Positions 7,788 through 15,401 of a stretch of 32,600 nt of DNA are shown here, in pieces. The translations under genes were made by a program, and so were the position numbers. The stretch spans positions 1 to 32,600 of the forward strand of contig JAGRGQ010000044.1 of assembly GCA_020445405.1 (NCBI GenBank), written 5' to 3'. Positions within the stretch are counted from its first letter, which is position 1; each line of letters opens with the position of its first letter. Below the pieces are notes generated by a model. It saw only the letters and a program-made list of their open reading frames with translations. It ran no database searches and was not told the origin of the DNA. The stretch is from Gammaproteobacteria bacterium. GTDB taxonomy: Bacteria > Pseudomonadota > Gammaproteobacteria > Chromatiales > Chromatiaceae.

Positions 7788-9310
7788 TGTATTGTATCCA
7801 GGTTCCTGCCGTTGCCGGAAAACGCGCTCTGGGACGGCTGTTTCTGAATGGGCAACTCCGGATAGCGGAAATAGGTGAGTCTGTTCCCGAAATTTGAGAC
7901 CACTTCGCTCTGTCTGCGGCATTTGTCACGCCGGCACTCAACAGGCTTCCAGTCCTGTTTCCTGCGGTCGTTTTTCAGATCGCGCGGTATAAACTGGCGA
8001 ATCTCCAGTTGGGTCTTGTCATTCGCATTGCGCGTCAGTAGTTTGATCAGTCCGTGCATGTCGGCAGCCGACCAGCATTCGATCTCGGCAAAGACTCTCT
8101 TCACTCCCGAGTGAGCGCGGTTATAGCCGTGGAGAGAAAACTTCCGGTTTCTGGCAACCGAATCCAGCATTCCGGAGACGACCAACTCCGCATAGGCAGG
8201 GTCCAGATTACCTACATAGACACTGCGCGCGCCAGCGACCGTCAATCCCAGCATACGGTGGACCCTTCGCAGCAGCGGAACCACCCGCCAGGTACGGCTG
8301 ATCAGCAGCAGATAAACGGCAAACAATCCGAGAAAGCTGAAGAAACCGATGGCCTGAGGCACGTTGTTTCGAAGCATCAAAACCCCGATTCCACCGAGAA
8401 CGATCTGCAGGAACGCCATCAGGTAGACGACCTGACGCACCCTGAAGCCGGCATCCACCAGCAGATGGTGCAGATGGCCTCTGTCCGCCTTGAAGGGCGA
8501 CCTTTTCAGCCACACTCTGCGCACCATGACCGAAACTGTGTCCAACAGCGGCACCGCATAGAGCCAGAGCGCGGTGACTGGAGCAATAACCGGCTCCTCA
8601 CCCTGAGAGAGTGCAATGAGCAGCCATGCGAGAATGAAACCCAGCAGATTACTGCCCGCATCACCCATGAATATGCTGGCGCGATGCCGGGAGCGATAAG
8701 GAAAATTAAATACCAGGAAACCGGCGAGAGCACCCAGCACCGCAAGCGTGAAAAAAAAGTAGTTGCTGCCGGCAGCGTAGGTGAGCAGCGCGATATAGGA
8801 GAAAACAACGACGGACAAAGCGCCGGCAAGACCATCGATGCCATCCACCATGTTGAGGGCATTGATGGTTCCGAGAGTGGCGAAAACGGTGAGCGGTATG
8901 CCAAAAATACCCAGCAGCAACAGCTCCGAACTGATCAGCTGACCAAGATCCACAAGCACTACCCCGCCCCAATGGATCATTACCAGCGCGACCAGCGCAT
9001 GTAACAGAAATCTCAAGCGGAAACCCAGGTTCACAACATCGTCGATCACTCCCGTTGCCAGAATGAGCGTGATCGTAACCATCAGCGCCGGATGATGCGT
9101 CGGGTAAACGGAAAGAAGAAACGAAGATACGAGAAACAGTGTGAGCGTAAAAAAAATGGTCAGTCCACCGATCAACGGTGTATGGACTTCATGCTGCTTT
9201 CTTCCGCCGGGAGCGTCGACCAGACCCAGTCGCGTGGCAACCGGTATCAGTACATAAACCCCGGAGATCGACACAATAAATGTCAATAAAAATGTGTTGA
9301 CTTCCCACAT
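7784..9310 (-). CDS. WecA/MraY-family polyprenyl-phosphate sugar-1-phosphate transferase with C-terminal extension
   Basis: This 508-residue polytopic membrane enzyme should load the first sugar phosphate onto undecaprenyl phosphate for exopolysaccharide synthesis. Family motifs are clear: substrate/Mg-binding VIDD (Asp90-Asp91), NMVDGIDG (153-160), FMGDAGS (214-220) and HLHH (279-282). About ten hydrophobic segments span residues 1-340. The remaining ~160 residues form a soluble extension rich in Arg/Lys (e.g. RNRKFSLHGYNRAHSG, DLKNDRRKQDW) that ordinary WecA proteins lack. I chose ATG 9308-9310 because AGGG stands seven bases upstream and the first membrane helix follows directly. An upstream Met at 9343 and the open frame to 9430 are less likely. 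The gene is coupled to rfaH by an ATGA overlap. Confidence 0.87.
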   Translation of the reverse strand: MWEVNTFLLTFIVSISGVYVLIPVATRLGLVDAPGGRKQHEVHTPLIGGLTIFFTLTLFLVSSFLLSVYPTHHPALMVTITLILATGVIDDVVNLGFRLRFLLHALVALVMIHWGGVVLVDLGQLISSELLLLGIFGIPLTVFATLGTINALNMVDGIDGLAGALSVVVFSYIALLTYAAGSNYFFFTLAVLGALAGFLVFNFPYRSRHRASIFMGDAGSNLLGFILAWLLIALSQGEEPVIAPVTALWLYAVPLLDTVSVMVRRVWLKRSPFKADRGHLHHLLVDAGFRVRQVVYLMAFLQIVLGGIGVLMLRNNVPQAIGFFSFLGLFAVYLLLISRTWRVVPLLRRVHRMLGLTVAGARSVYVGNLDPAYAELVVSGMLDSVARNRKFSLHGYNRAHSGVKRVFAEIECWSAADMHGLIKLLTRNANDKTQLEIRQFIPRDLKNDRRKQDWKPVECRRDKCRRQSEVVSNFGNRLTYFRYPELPIQKQPSQSAFSGNGRNLDTIQ

Positions 9311-9497
9311 CTCACTGCCCTTTATATATCCCTGTTTTTCCATTCTGCCGCCGGTCTGATGGTTGATCGCGAGGGCAGATAACAATCTGTTTATTGTTTT
9401 ACCACTTCTGCTGACAGCCGGGGAGAACACCCGGGTGGTTTGCTATCGTCAGCTGTATTTTGTCAGATAACTGTTGCTTTTCGAGTATTACCGGTAA

Positions 9498-10244
9498 TCA
9501 ATGATTTACAGGCGCTCCCGCTACCAGGAGCCTGGCCCTGCGACGGCTGATACCCATCAATCCGAGCAGTGCGGAACCCATCAGCCAGAATGCCGCCGGC
9601 AGCGGGACTTCGGATATGGTGGCATGCAGAACGAAATCGCGGGAGATAATGCCGTCGTTATTACCGAACTGATCCAGCAGCGCGAAAGAACCGGAGAGAG
9701 TACCCAGGGGCGGATTCTGCTGCGGCACCTCTGTAATGCTGTACACCAGCAGGCTGCCATCGAACAGAATTTCATTGATGTTCAACACCGAATCAATCAA
9801 CGATGGCGCATCCATCAACGGCACTTCAACCAGAGGGTCAGGGTTTCCCGACGCTCCGGCTATTGCCTGGAACAGCGGTGACATCCCGGGTGGAAACGTC
9901 CTTGACCCAACCGGCAACAGCGCGGCAACACCTGTAATGAGTTCAACGGGCAACTCCTTATCCGCGCCGGCACCGAACAGACTCAGAATGGTGAAATTTC
10001 CGCTGACCGTCAGAGGTGCGCCACTAGGAGTGCCGATGGTGAACGAACTGCCGCCATCGATCAGCCACTCGAAACGCATGGTATAAGGATCTGAATCGTC
10101 AGATGGGTCTGTACCTGACCCAGGCACAAAGCCGCTAACGGTCGTTTTCCCGGTCCAGTCGAACTCGTGCAGCGCCGCAGATGCGGATGCTGAACCGATC
10201 AAAAGCAGGATGCCCAGTAGTGAGCCGATTTTTATTGTTTTCAT
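9498..10244 (-). CDS. Secreted protein with VPLPA-type exosortase sorting signal
   Basis: This 248-residue protein has an N-terminal signal peptide (basic start, hydrophobic core, cleavage near SASASA-A). At the C-terminus, from residue 213, is VPLPAAFWLMGSALLGLMG followed by SRRR: motif, membrane helix and basic cluster in the order of VPLPA/PEP-CTERM sorting tags. Eleven residues (ending GAPVNH) follow the basic cluster, longer than usual. The ectodomain shows no catalytic motif but aligns with the next gene upstream (FDWTG vs FQWTG; FEWLIDGGSSFTIGTPSG vs FEWTLDPGSTTFIGTPNG; DGIISRDF vs DGVIERPF), so the two are paralogues. I chose ATG 10242-10244 over GTG 10248-10250 because AAGGA then sits nine bases away. 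It probably shares the sigma-54 transcript of its neighbour. Confidence 0.82.
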   Translation of the reverse strand: MKTIKIGSLLGILLLIGSASASAALHEFDWTGKTTVSGFVPGSGTDPSDDSDPYTMRFEWLIDGGSSFTIGTPSGAPLTVSGNFTILSLFGAGADKELPVELITGVAALLPVGSRTFPPGMSPLFQAIAGASGNPDPLVEVPLMDAPSLIDSVLNINEILFDGSLLVYSITEVPQQNPPLGTLSGSFALLDQFGNNDGIISRDFVLHATISEVPLPAAFWLMGSALLGLMGISRRRARLLVAGAPVNH

Positions 10245-10328
10245 TTTCACTGATCCTTCAAAAACAAACTGCCAGTCGAGAGCAAAAAGAGCTGTTGTTC
10301 GGGAAAAGACACGCCCCGATTCAGCGGA

Positions 10329-11042
10329 TCAAGCCAGATTTTCCGCTCTTCTCTTCGAAGAAAGATACAAACCCATTATACCAAACAATAACATAGGTAA
10401 GACTACCGGAGCCGGAACCTGAGGAAGATCAAGCTGAGTCACTTGTGCTGATAACGTAAACGGGCGCTCGATTACGCCATCCGGCGGCGGAGAGACTGAG
10501 CCATCCAGGAGATTGAAAACGGCCGCCAGCGTTGTGGTACCGGGGAAACCAAGGGGCGTTTCGGTCAACTCGTATATAAGCGACGAGGGTGTCGATATGA
10601 TCGAAGTAAAAGTGAGATTCGAGTTGAAAGGAGAATCATCCAGCAACAGTGTTGACGGTGTGCCCGGTGCCGGTGGTGATGTAACGGTCGGAAGGGCTGC
10701 AAAGTTTCCAGTGATGCCATTGGCGGAAAGAAAACCGCCGACCTCGGTAGCGATACCAATCGGTAACAGACCAGGTCCAACACCGGTAACATCAAAAACT
10801 CCTGTTGTTGTGGTTGGAGAGCCGTTTGGCGTCCCAATAAAGGTGGTGCTTCCCGGATCCAGGGTCCACTCAAATTTCGTTGTGAAGATATTGGCATCCG
10901 GATTTTGCAGACCTGCAAGCGAAAACCCGGTAATCTTCAGAGTACCGGTCCACTGAAAATCATAAAGCAACGATGCTTGAGCGGAAACGGAAAAAAGAAC
11001 GAGCGCCACACCCGCGACGATGGACCTGAAAAGCGTTTTCAT
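10329..11042 (-). CDS. Secreted PEP-CTERM-like protein, paralogue of the following gene
   Basis: This 237-residue protein has a signal peptide ending SAQAS and a C-terminal tag from residue 209: VPAPVVLPMLLFGIMGLYL then SSKRR. The tag differs from the VPLPA tag of its neighbour, although the ectodomains align. No catalytic residues are recognisable, and the ectodomain is rich in Thr, Ser, Gly and Pro. The start is ATG 11040-11042, chosen because GGGAG stands six bases upstream. A longer frame to 11069 has no ribosome-binding site. A sigma-54 promoter lies at 11127-11141. It is probably exported by Sec, cut by an exosortase and linked to the envelope or the polysaccharide matrix. Which of the two exosortases in this window handles it is not settled by sequence. 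Confidence 0.82.
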   Translation of the reverse strand: MKTLFRSIVAGVALVLFSVSAQASLLYDFQWTGTLKITGFSLAGLQNPDANIFTTKFEWTLDPGSTTFIGTPNGSPTTTTGVFDVTGVGPGLLPIGIATEVGGFLSANGITGNFAALPTVTSPPAPGTPSTLLLDDSPFNSNLTFTSIISTPSSLIYELTETPLGFPGTTTLAAVFNLLDGSVSPPPDGVIERPFTLSAQVTQLDLPQVPAPVVLPMLLFGIMGLYLSSKRRAENLA

Positions 11043-11126
11043 GTGATTCTCCCTTTTATTGTTTATCACGATACATTATTCGGATCAGCCGAAATCCACC
11101 CCTAGCAAATCCCTTTTTATCTTTAA

Positions 11127-11141
11127 GCAAATATTGTGCCG
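11127..11141 (-). promoter_or_regulatory. Sigma-54 (RpoN) promoter of the sorting-tag protein genes
   Basis: On the minus strand, 11141-11127 reads CGGCACAATATTTGC, and the next base is T. The invariant GG (-24) and GC (-12) dinucleotides are ten bases apart, as the consensus TGGCAC-N5-TTGC requires. Only the first T is replaced by C. Transcription would start near 11115, about 73 bases before the PEP-CTERM-like gene. This gap (11043-11366) contains no gene. RpoN control of PEP-CTERM genes is reported in floc-forming bacteria, but no RpoN activator is encoded in this window. Confidence 0.75.
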
Positions 11142-11366
11142 TAAAAAGTAATGCCAAATAAAAACAATGCGTTGAGGACTTTCATCTCACTGCAACTTGC
11201 AATATTGTCAAAAAGTGTAAATTTTACTGACATAAATTGCGAATGATTTTGGTGAATGTATTAGCAGGTCGGAAATGTAGTTCAACGTTGTGAAACGTGA
11301 CCTTCGCCGCAATGGATAAAGAACAATCTGTCGGAGTGAGAGCAATTTTGGAGCAATGGCAATGTT

Positions 11367-14300
11367 TCACAGCTCCAGCTCCTTCCAGCGCTTTTCGATG
11401 CGTTTCAGCGAGACCGGATAAGCGGTGCCCAGCTCCTGCGCGAACAGCGACACCCGCAGCTCCTCGAAGCGCCAGCGCAGCTCCTCGATACGCGCATCCA
11501 GCTTCCCCTCCAGCCGATACTTCTCCTCGCGCTGCAGCCACTGCCGATACAACTCGCGGAACTCAGCCAGCAGCTTCTGATCGCGCGCGGCCGCGTGCGC
11601 GAGCTTTTCCAGCCGCATCGACAACGCTTTGAGATAACGGGGAAACTCCCGCAGTTGCGGATAGGGTGTGTAGTGCAGAAACCCGCGGTAGACCAGCCGG
11701 TCGAGCTGCTGTTTCATATCCGCCAGCGACTCCATCCAGTTGATCTGGTTAGTCGACGTCAGTGTTTTGCGCAGCTGCTGATAAGCGCCCAGGATCTCCT
11801 CCAGCAACAGTCTCGCCTCCTCCGCCTGCGCCATCAGGTTAGCTTTGCACGCCTCGATCCGCTGCCGGAAAATCTGTTCCGACCGTATTTCCGGCTGCCC
11901 TTCCAGAAAGGTGAGATCGACGACCAGCGAGAGCAACTCCTCCTCCACGCCCGCCCGGCCCGGCGTCTCCCAGCCTGCGGGCGCCGCCGCGACCCTGGCG
12001 TACTGCAGATCCATCTGCTGCAGGCCCGGCAGGTTGCGCCGCAGATAGCGCATCTCTTTCGGCAGCGCAAGCATCAGCAGGCGTCTGACGCCGGCACGGT
12101 GCGCGTGCTGCGCATTCCGCCTGGCGTCGAGCACCTTGAGGTCGACGCAGTCGCCCCGGTCGATCAGCGCCGGGAAACCGGTCAGCCTGATCTTCCCGGG
12201 ATGGCTCTCCACCGTCTCGGGGAGCTGGCCGAAATCCCAGCTTTTGATCCCCTCCCGCTCCAGACCCGTCGCCGGTAGCGCATGGTAGCCGCGCTTGTCC
12301 GGATCGCCGTGGCGCTGCTTCAGCAGCGCCAGATCCCTCCCCGATTCGATCCGGCGCCCCTTATCGTCGAGCAGCTGGAAGTTCATGCGCAGATAATCCG
12401 GCACCAGCTGCTCCTGCCAGGCATCCTCCGGAATATAGACGCCGGTCATTGCTTCAAGCTGCTCTGCCAGCGCCCGGGTGAGCGGCTTGCCTGAGGGTTC
12501 CATCGCCTGCAGACAGGCATCCGCGTAGTCCGGTACCGGTACGAACGACACGCGCAGGTTTTTCGGCAGCGAACGCAGCAGCGCGACGATGCGCTCGCGC
12601 AGCAGTCCGGGCACCAGCCATTCGCAGCGTTCGTCCGTGACCTGATTGAGAATCGTGACCGGGACTTTCAGCGTGATCCCGTCCATTTCGCTGCCGGGGT
12701 CGAAATGATAGACCAGCGGCAGACGCATGCCGCCGATCTCGAACTCGTCCGGATAGTCGCGGTCGGGCGCCGCGTCTCCCGCCTGGCGCGTCAGATCCTG
12801 CAGCCGCATATGCAGCAGCTTGGGGTGCTGCCGGCTCTCGCCGCGCAGCCACTTCTCGAACTGCGGGGTACTGTAGATGCCCTCCGGAATGCGCTTGTCG
12901 TAGTACTCGTAGATCACCTGCTCATCCACCAGTAGATCGCGCCGGCGCGACTTGTGCTCCAGGTTCTCCAGATAGTCGATCAGCTCCCGGTTGTGACGCC
13001 AGAACGGCGCCCGGGTTTCGAAGTCGCCGTCCACCAGCGCGGAGCGGATAAAGATCTCGCGCGACAGCACCGGATCTATCGGGCCGTAGTTGATCTTGCG
13101 CCGGACGATCAGCGTGATCCCGAAGAGCACCACCTTTTCATAGGCGGCGACCTGCCCGCGTCCCTTCTCCCAGTGCGGCTCGGAATAGCTGCGTTTCACC
13201 AGATGACCGGCCGCCGACTCCGCCCATTCGGGCCGGATAACAGCCAGCGTACGGGCGTAAAGCCGGGTGGTCTCCACCAGCTCCGCCGCCATCACCCATT
13301 TCGGCTGGCTCTTGAACAGCCCGGAGCCGGGAAAGATCAGAAAGCGGCTGTTGCGACCGCCCAGGTATTCGCGCTCACCGCCGCCCGCGCGCACGCCGAT
13401 GTTGCTGAGCAGTCCGGTCAGCAGCGCCCGGTGAATCTCATCGTACCCGGCGGCCGCGCTGTTCTCGCGGTAACCCATTTCGTGCATCTGGGCGCGCAGC
13501 TGCTGGTGCACGTCGTGCCACTCCTGTACCCGGGTCCAGGAGAGAAAACCGTCGCGGCAGTGGCGCTGGAACTTGCGCCGGCTGAGGTGACGGCGCTGCG
13601 TCTCCAGCGTGCGCCAGAGTTTCAGCAGGCCGATGAAATCGGACTGTTCGTCCCGGTAGGGATGATGCGCCTCGTCCGCCGCCTGCTGTTTGTCCATGGG
13701 CCGGTCGCGCGGATCCTGCACGCTCAGCGCGGCGGCAATCACCAGCACCTCCTCCAGGCACTGCGCATGGGCGGCTTCCAGCAGCATGCGCGCGATCCTC
13801 GGATCGACCGGCAGGCGCGCGAGCTGACGCCCCAGGCGGGTAATCCTGCGTTCGCCGTCAACCGCCCCGACCTCATCCAGCACCCGGTAGCCGTCCGCGA
13901 TGAGGCGCTTGTCCGGCGGGTCCAGAAACGGGAACTTCGATATCTCGCCAAAGCCCAGTATCGTCATCTGCAGGATCACGGACGCGAGGTTGGTGCGCAG
14001 GATCTCCGGTTCGGTAAATTCCGCGCGCGTGTTGAAATCATCCTCCGAGAAAAGCCGCACACAGACCCCGGCCGCGACCCGGCCGCAGCGGCCCTTGCGC
14101 TGGTCCGCGCTGGCCCTGGATACCGCCTCCACCGGCAGGCGCTGCACCTTACTGCGATGGCTGTAGCGGCTGATGCGCGCAAAGCCGGTGTCGATCACAT
14201 AGCGGATCCCCGGGACCGTCAGCGAGGTCTCGGCGACATTGGTGGCGAGGATGATCCGGCGCTGTCCGCCGGGGTGGAATATCCGGTTCTGCTCCGCCGG

Positions 14301-15278
14301 CCCGAGCCGGGCGTAGAGCGGCAGCACCTCGGTCAGCTGCAGCCGGTGTTTGCGCAGATGCTCGGCCGTTTCGCGGATCTCCCGCTCTCCGCTGAGAAAC
14401 ACCAGGATATCGCCGCGGTCGATGCGCGAAAGCTCATCCACGGCGTCGAGTATCGCCTGCTGCAGCGGTTCGTCCCGCTCCCCGTCCGCCGCCTCCAGCG
14501 GTGGACGGTAGCGCACCTCAACCGGAAAGCCGCGCCCGGAGACATTGATGATCGGGGCAGCCCCGAAATGCTTCGAGAAGCGTTCCGGATCGATGGTGGC
14601 GGAGGTGATGATCAGCTTGAGATCTGGTCGGCGGGGCAGCAGCTGCTTCAGATAGCCGAGCAGAAAATCGATGTTCAGGCTGCGTTCATGCGCTTCATCG
14701 ACGATCAGTGTGTCGTATTCGTTGAGCCAGCGGTCCTGCTGAATCTCCGCCAGCAGCATGCCGTCCGTGACCAGCTTGACATGACTCTCGCGGCTGACCC
14801 GGTCGTGAAACCGCACCTTGTATCCGACCGAACTGCCCAGCTCCCTTCCCAGCTCCTCGGATATACGCGCGGCCAGGCTGCGCGCCGCGATTCTACGCGG
14901 CTGGGTGTGCCCGATCCTGCCGTACACCCCGCGTCCGAGCGCGAGACAGATCTTCGGCAGCTGGGTCGATTTGCCGGAGCCGGTCTCGCCGCAGAGCACG
15001 ACCACCTGGTGTTTTTCGATCAGCCCGGCGATCTCCTCCCATTTTTCACTGATCGGCAGCTCGGCGGGAAAATCCGGCGACGGCAGCGTCTCCCGGCGGC
15101 GCACCGCCAGCGCGGCGGACGCGGTGACCTGCGCGCGCAGACGCGCCGCGCCCTGATCGGACGGACGACCCTCGCTCTGACGCCGTCTGAAACTGCTGAG
15201 CCGCTGCCTGAATCCATGCCGGTCGATCAGCATGCAGGCGTCTATTTCACGCTGGGTTGGTAGGGATTCGAATGTCAT
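11367..15278 (-). CDS. hrpA: ATP-dependent RNA helicase HrpA (DEAH box)
   Basis: This is a full-length DEAH helicase of 1303 residues, nearly the same length as E. coli HrpA (1300). Visible motifs include Walker A GETGSGKST (97-105), DEAH (194-197), SAT in LIITSATIDPERFS, and QRKGRCGR (motif VI) further on. The helicase core is followed by HA2/OB-fold regions and the large C-terminal domain specific to HrpA. The enzyme remodels RNA and resolves stalled ribosomes on mRNA. It is a housekeeping gene with no functional link to its exosortase neighbours. The start is an ATG with no upstream gene in close contact, so it is likely a single transcription unit. Long open frames on the opposite strand across this gene are GC-rich shadows. 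Confidence 0.95.
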   Translation of the reverse strand: MTFESLPTQREIDACMLIDRHGFRQRLSSFRRRQSEGRPSDQGAARLRAQVTASAALAVRRRETLPSPDFPAELPISEKWEEIAGLIEKHQVVVLCGETGSGKSTQLPKICLALGRGVYGRIGHTQPRRIAARSLAARISEELGRELGSSVGYKVRFHDRVSRESHVKLVTDGMLLAEIQQDRWLNEYDTLIVDEAHERSLNIDFLLGYLKQLLPRRPDLKLIITSATIDPERFSKHFGAAPIINVSGRGFPVEVRYRPPLEAADGERDEPLQQAILDAVDELSRIDRGDILVFLSGEREIRETAEHLRKHRLQLTEVLPLYARLGPAEQNRIFHPGGQRRIILATNVAETSLTVPGIRYVIDTGFARISRYSHRSKVQRLPVEAVSRASADQRKGRCGRVAAGVCVRLFSEDDFNTRAEFTEPEILRTNLASVILQMTILGFGEISKFPFLDPPDKRLIADGYRVLDEVGAVDGERRITRLGRQLARLPVDPRIARMLLEAAHAQCLEEVLVIAAALSVQDPRDRPMDKQQAADEAHHPYRDEQSDFIGLLKLWRTLETQRRHLSRRKFQRHCRDGFLSWTRVQEWHDVHQQLRAQMHEMGYRENSAAAGYDEIHRALLTGLLSNIGVRAGGGEREYLGGRNSRFLIFPGSGLFKSQPKWVMAAELVETTRLYARTLAVIRPEWAESAAGHLVKRSYSEPHWEKGRGQVAAYEKVVLFGITLIVRRKINYGPIDPVLSREIFIRSALVDGDFETRAPFWRHNRELIDYLENLEHKSRRRDLLVDEQVIYEYYDKRIPEGIYSTPQFEKWLRGESRQHPKLLHMRLQDLTRQAGDAAPDRDYPDEFEIGGMRLPLVYHFDPGSEMDGITLKVPVTILNQVTDERCEWLVPGLLRERIVALLRSLPKNLRVSFVPVPDYADACLQAMEPSGKPLTRALAEQLEAMTGVYIPEDAWQEQLVPDYLRMNFQLLDDKGRRIESGRDLALLKQRHGDPDKRGYHALPATGLEREGIKSWDFGQLPETVESHPGKIRLTGFPALIDRGDCVDLKVLDARRNAQHAHRAGVRRLLMLALPKEMRYLRRNLPGLQQMDLQYARVAAAPAGWETPGRAGVEEELLSLVVDLTFLEGQPEIRSEQIFRQRIEACKANLMAQAEEARLLLEEILGAYQQLRKTLTSTNQINWMESLADMKQQLDRLVYRGFLHYTPYPQLREFPRYLKALSMRLEKLAHAAARDQKLLAEFRELYRQWLQREEKYRLEGKLDARIEELRWRFEELRVSLFAQELGTAYPVSLKRIEKRWKELEL

Positions 15279-15401
15279 CTGCCACGGGATCTGGTCATGG
15301 AATAGGCGGGCGCCGGCGTCGGTTGACCCCGGAAATTTTTACAACGAACGTGGGATTATAATAAAAATGGATGACGATTTCGGGATCGGGATACTTTGCC
15401 A

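Noticed and set aside
9487-9498. Palindrome ATTACCGGTAAT at the end of the VPLPA protein gene as a terminator
   Set aside because: It is short, has no loop or U-tract, and a 12-base symmetric sequence can occur by chance.
12954-15263. A 769-residue plus-strand open frame opposite hrpA
   Set aside because: It is antisense to a well-conserved helicase in GC-rich DNA, with no ribosome-binding site, domain or signal. Such shadow frames are common in this composition.
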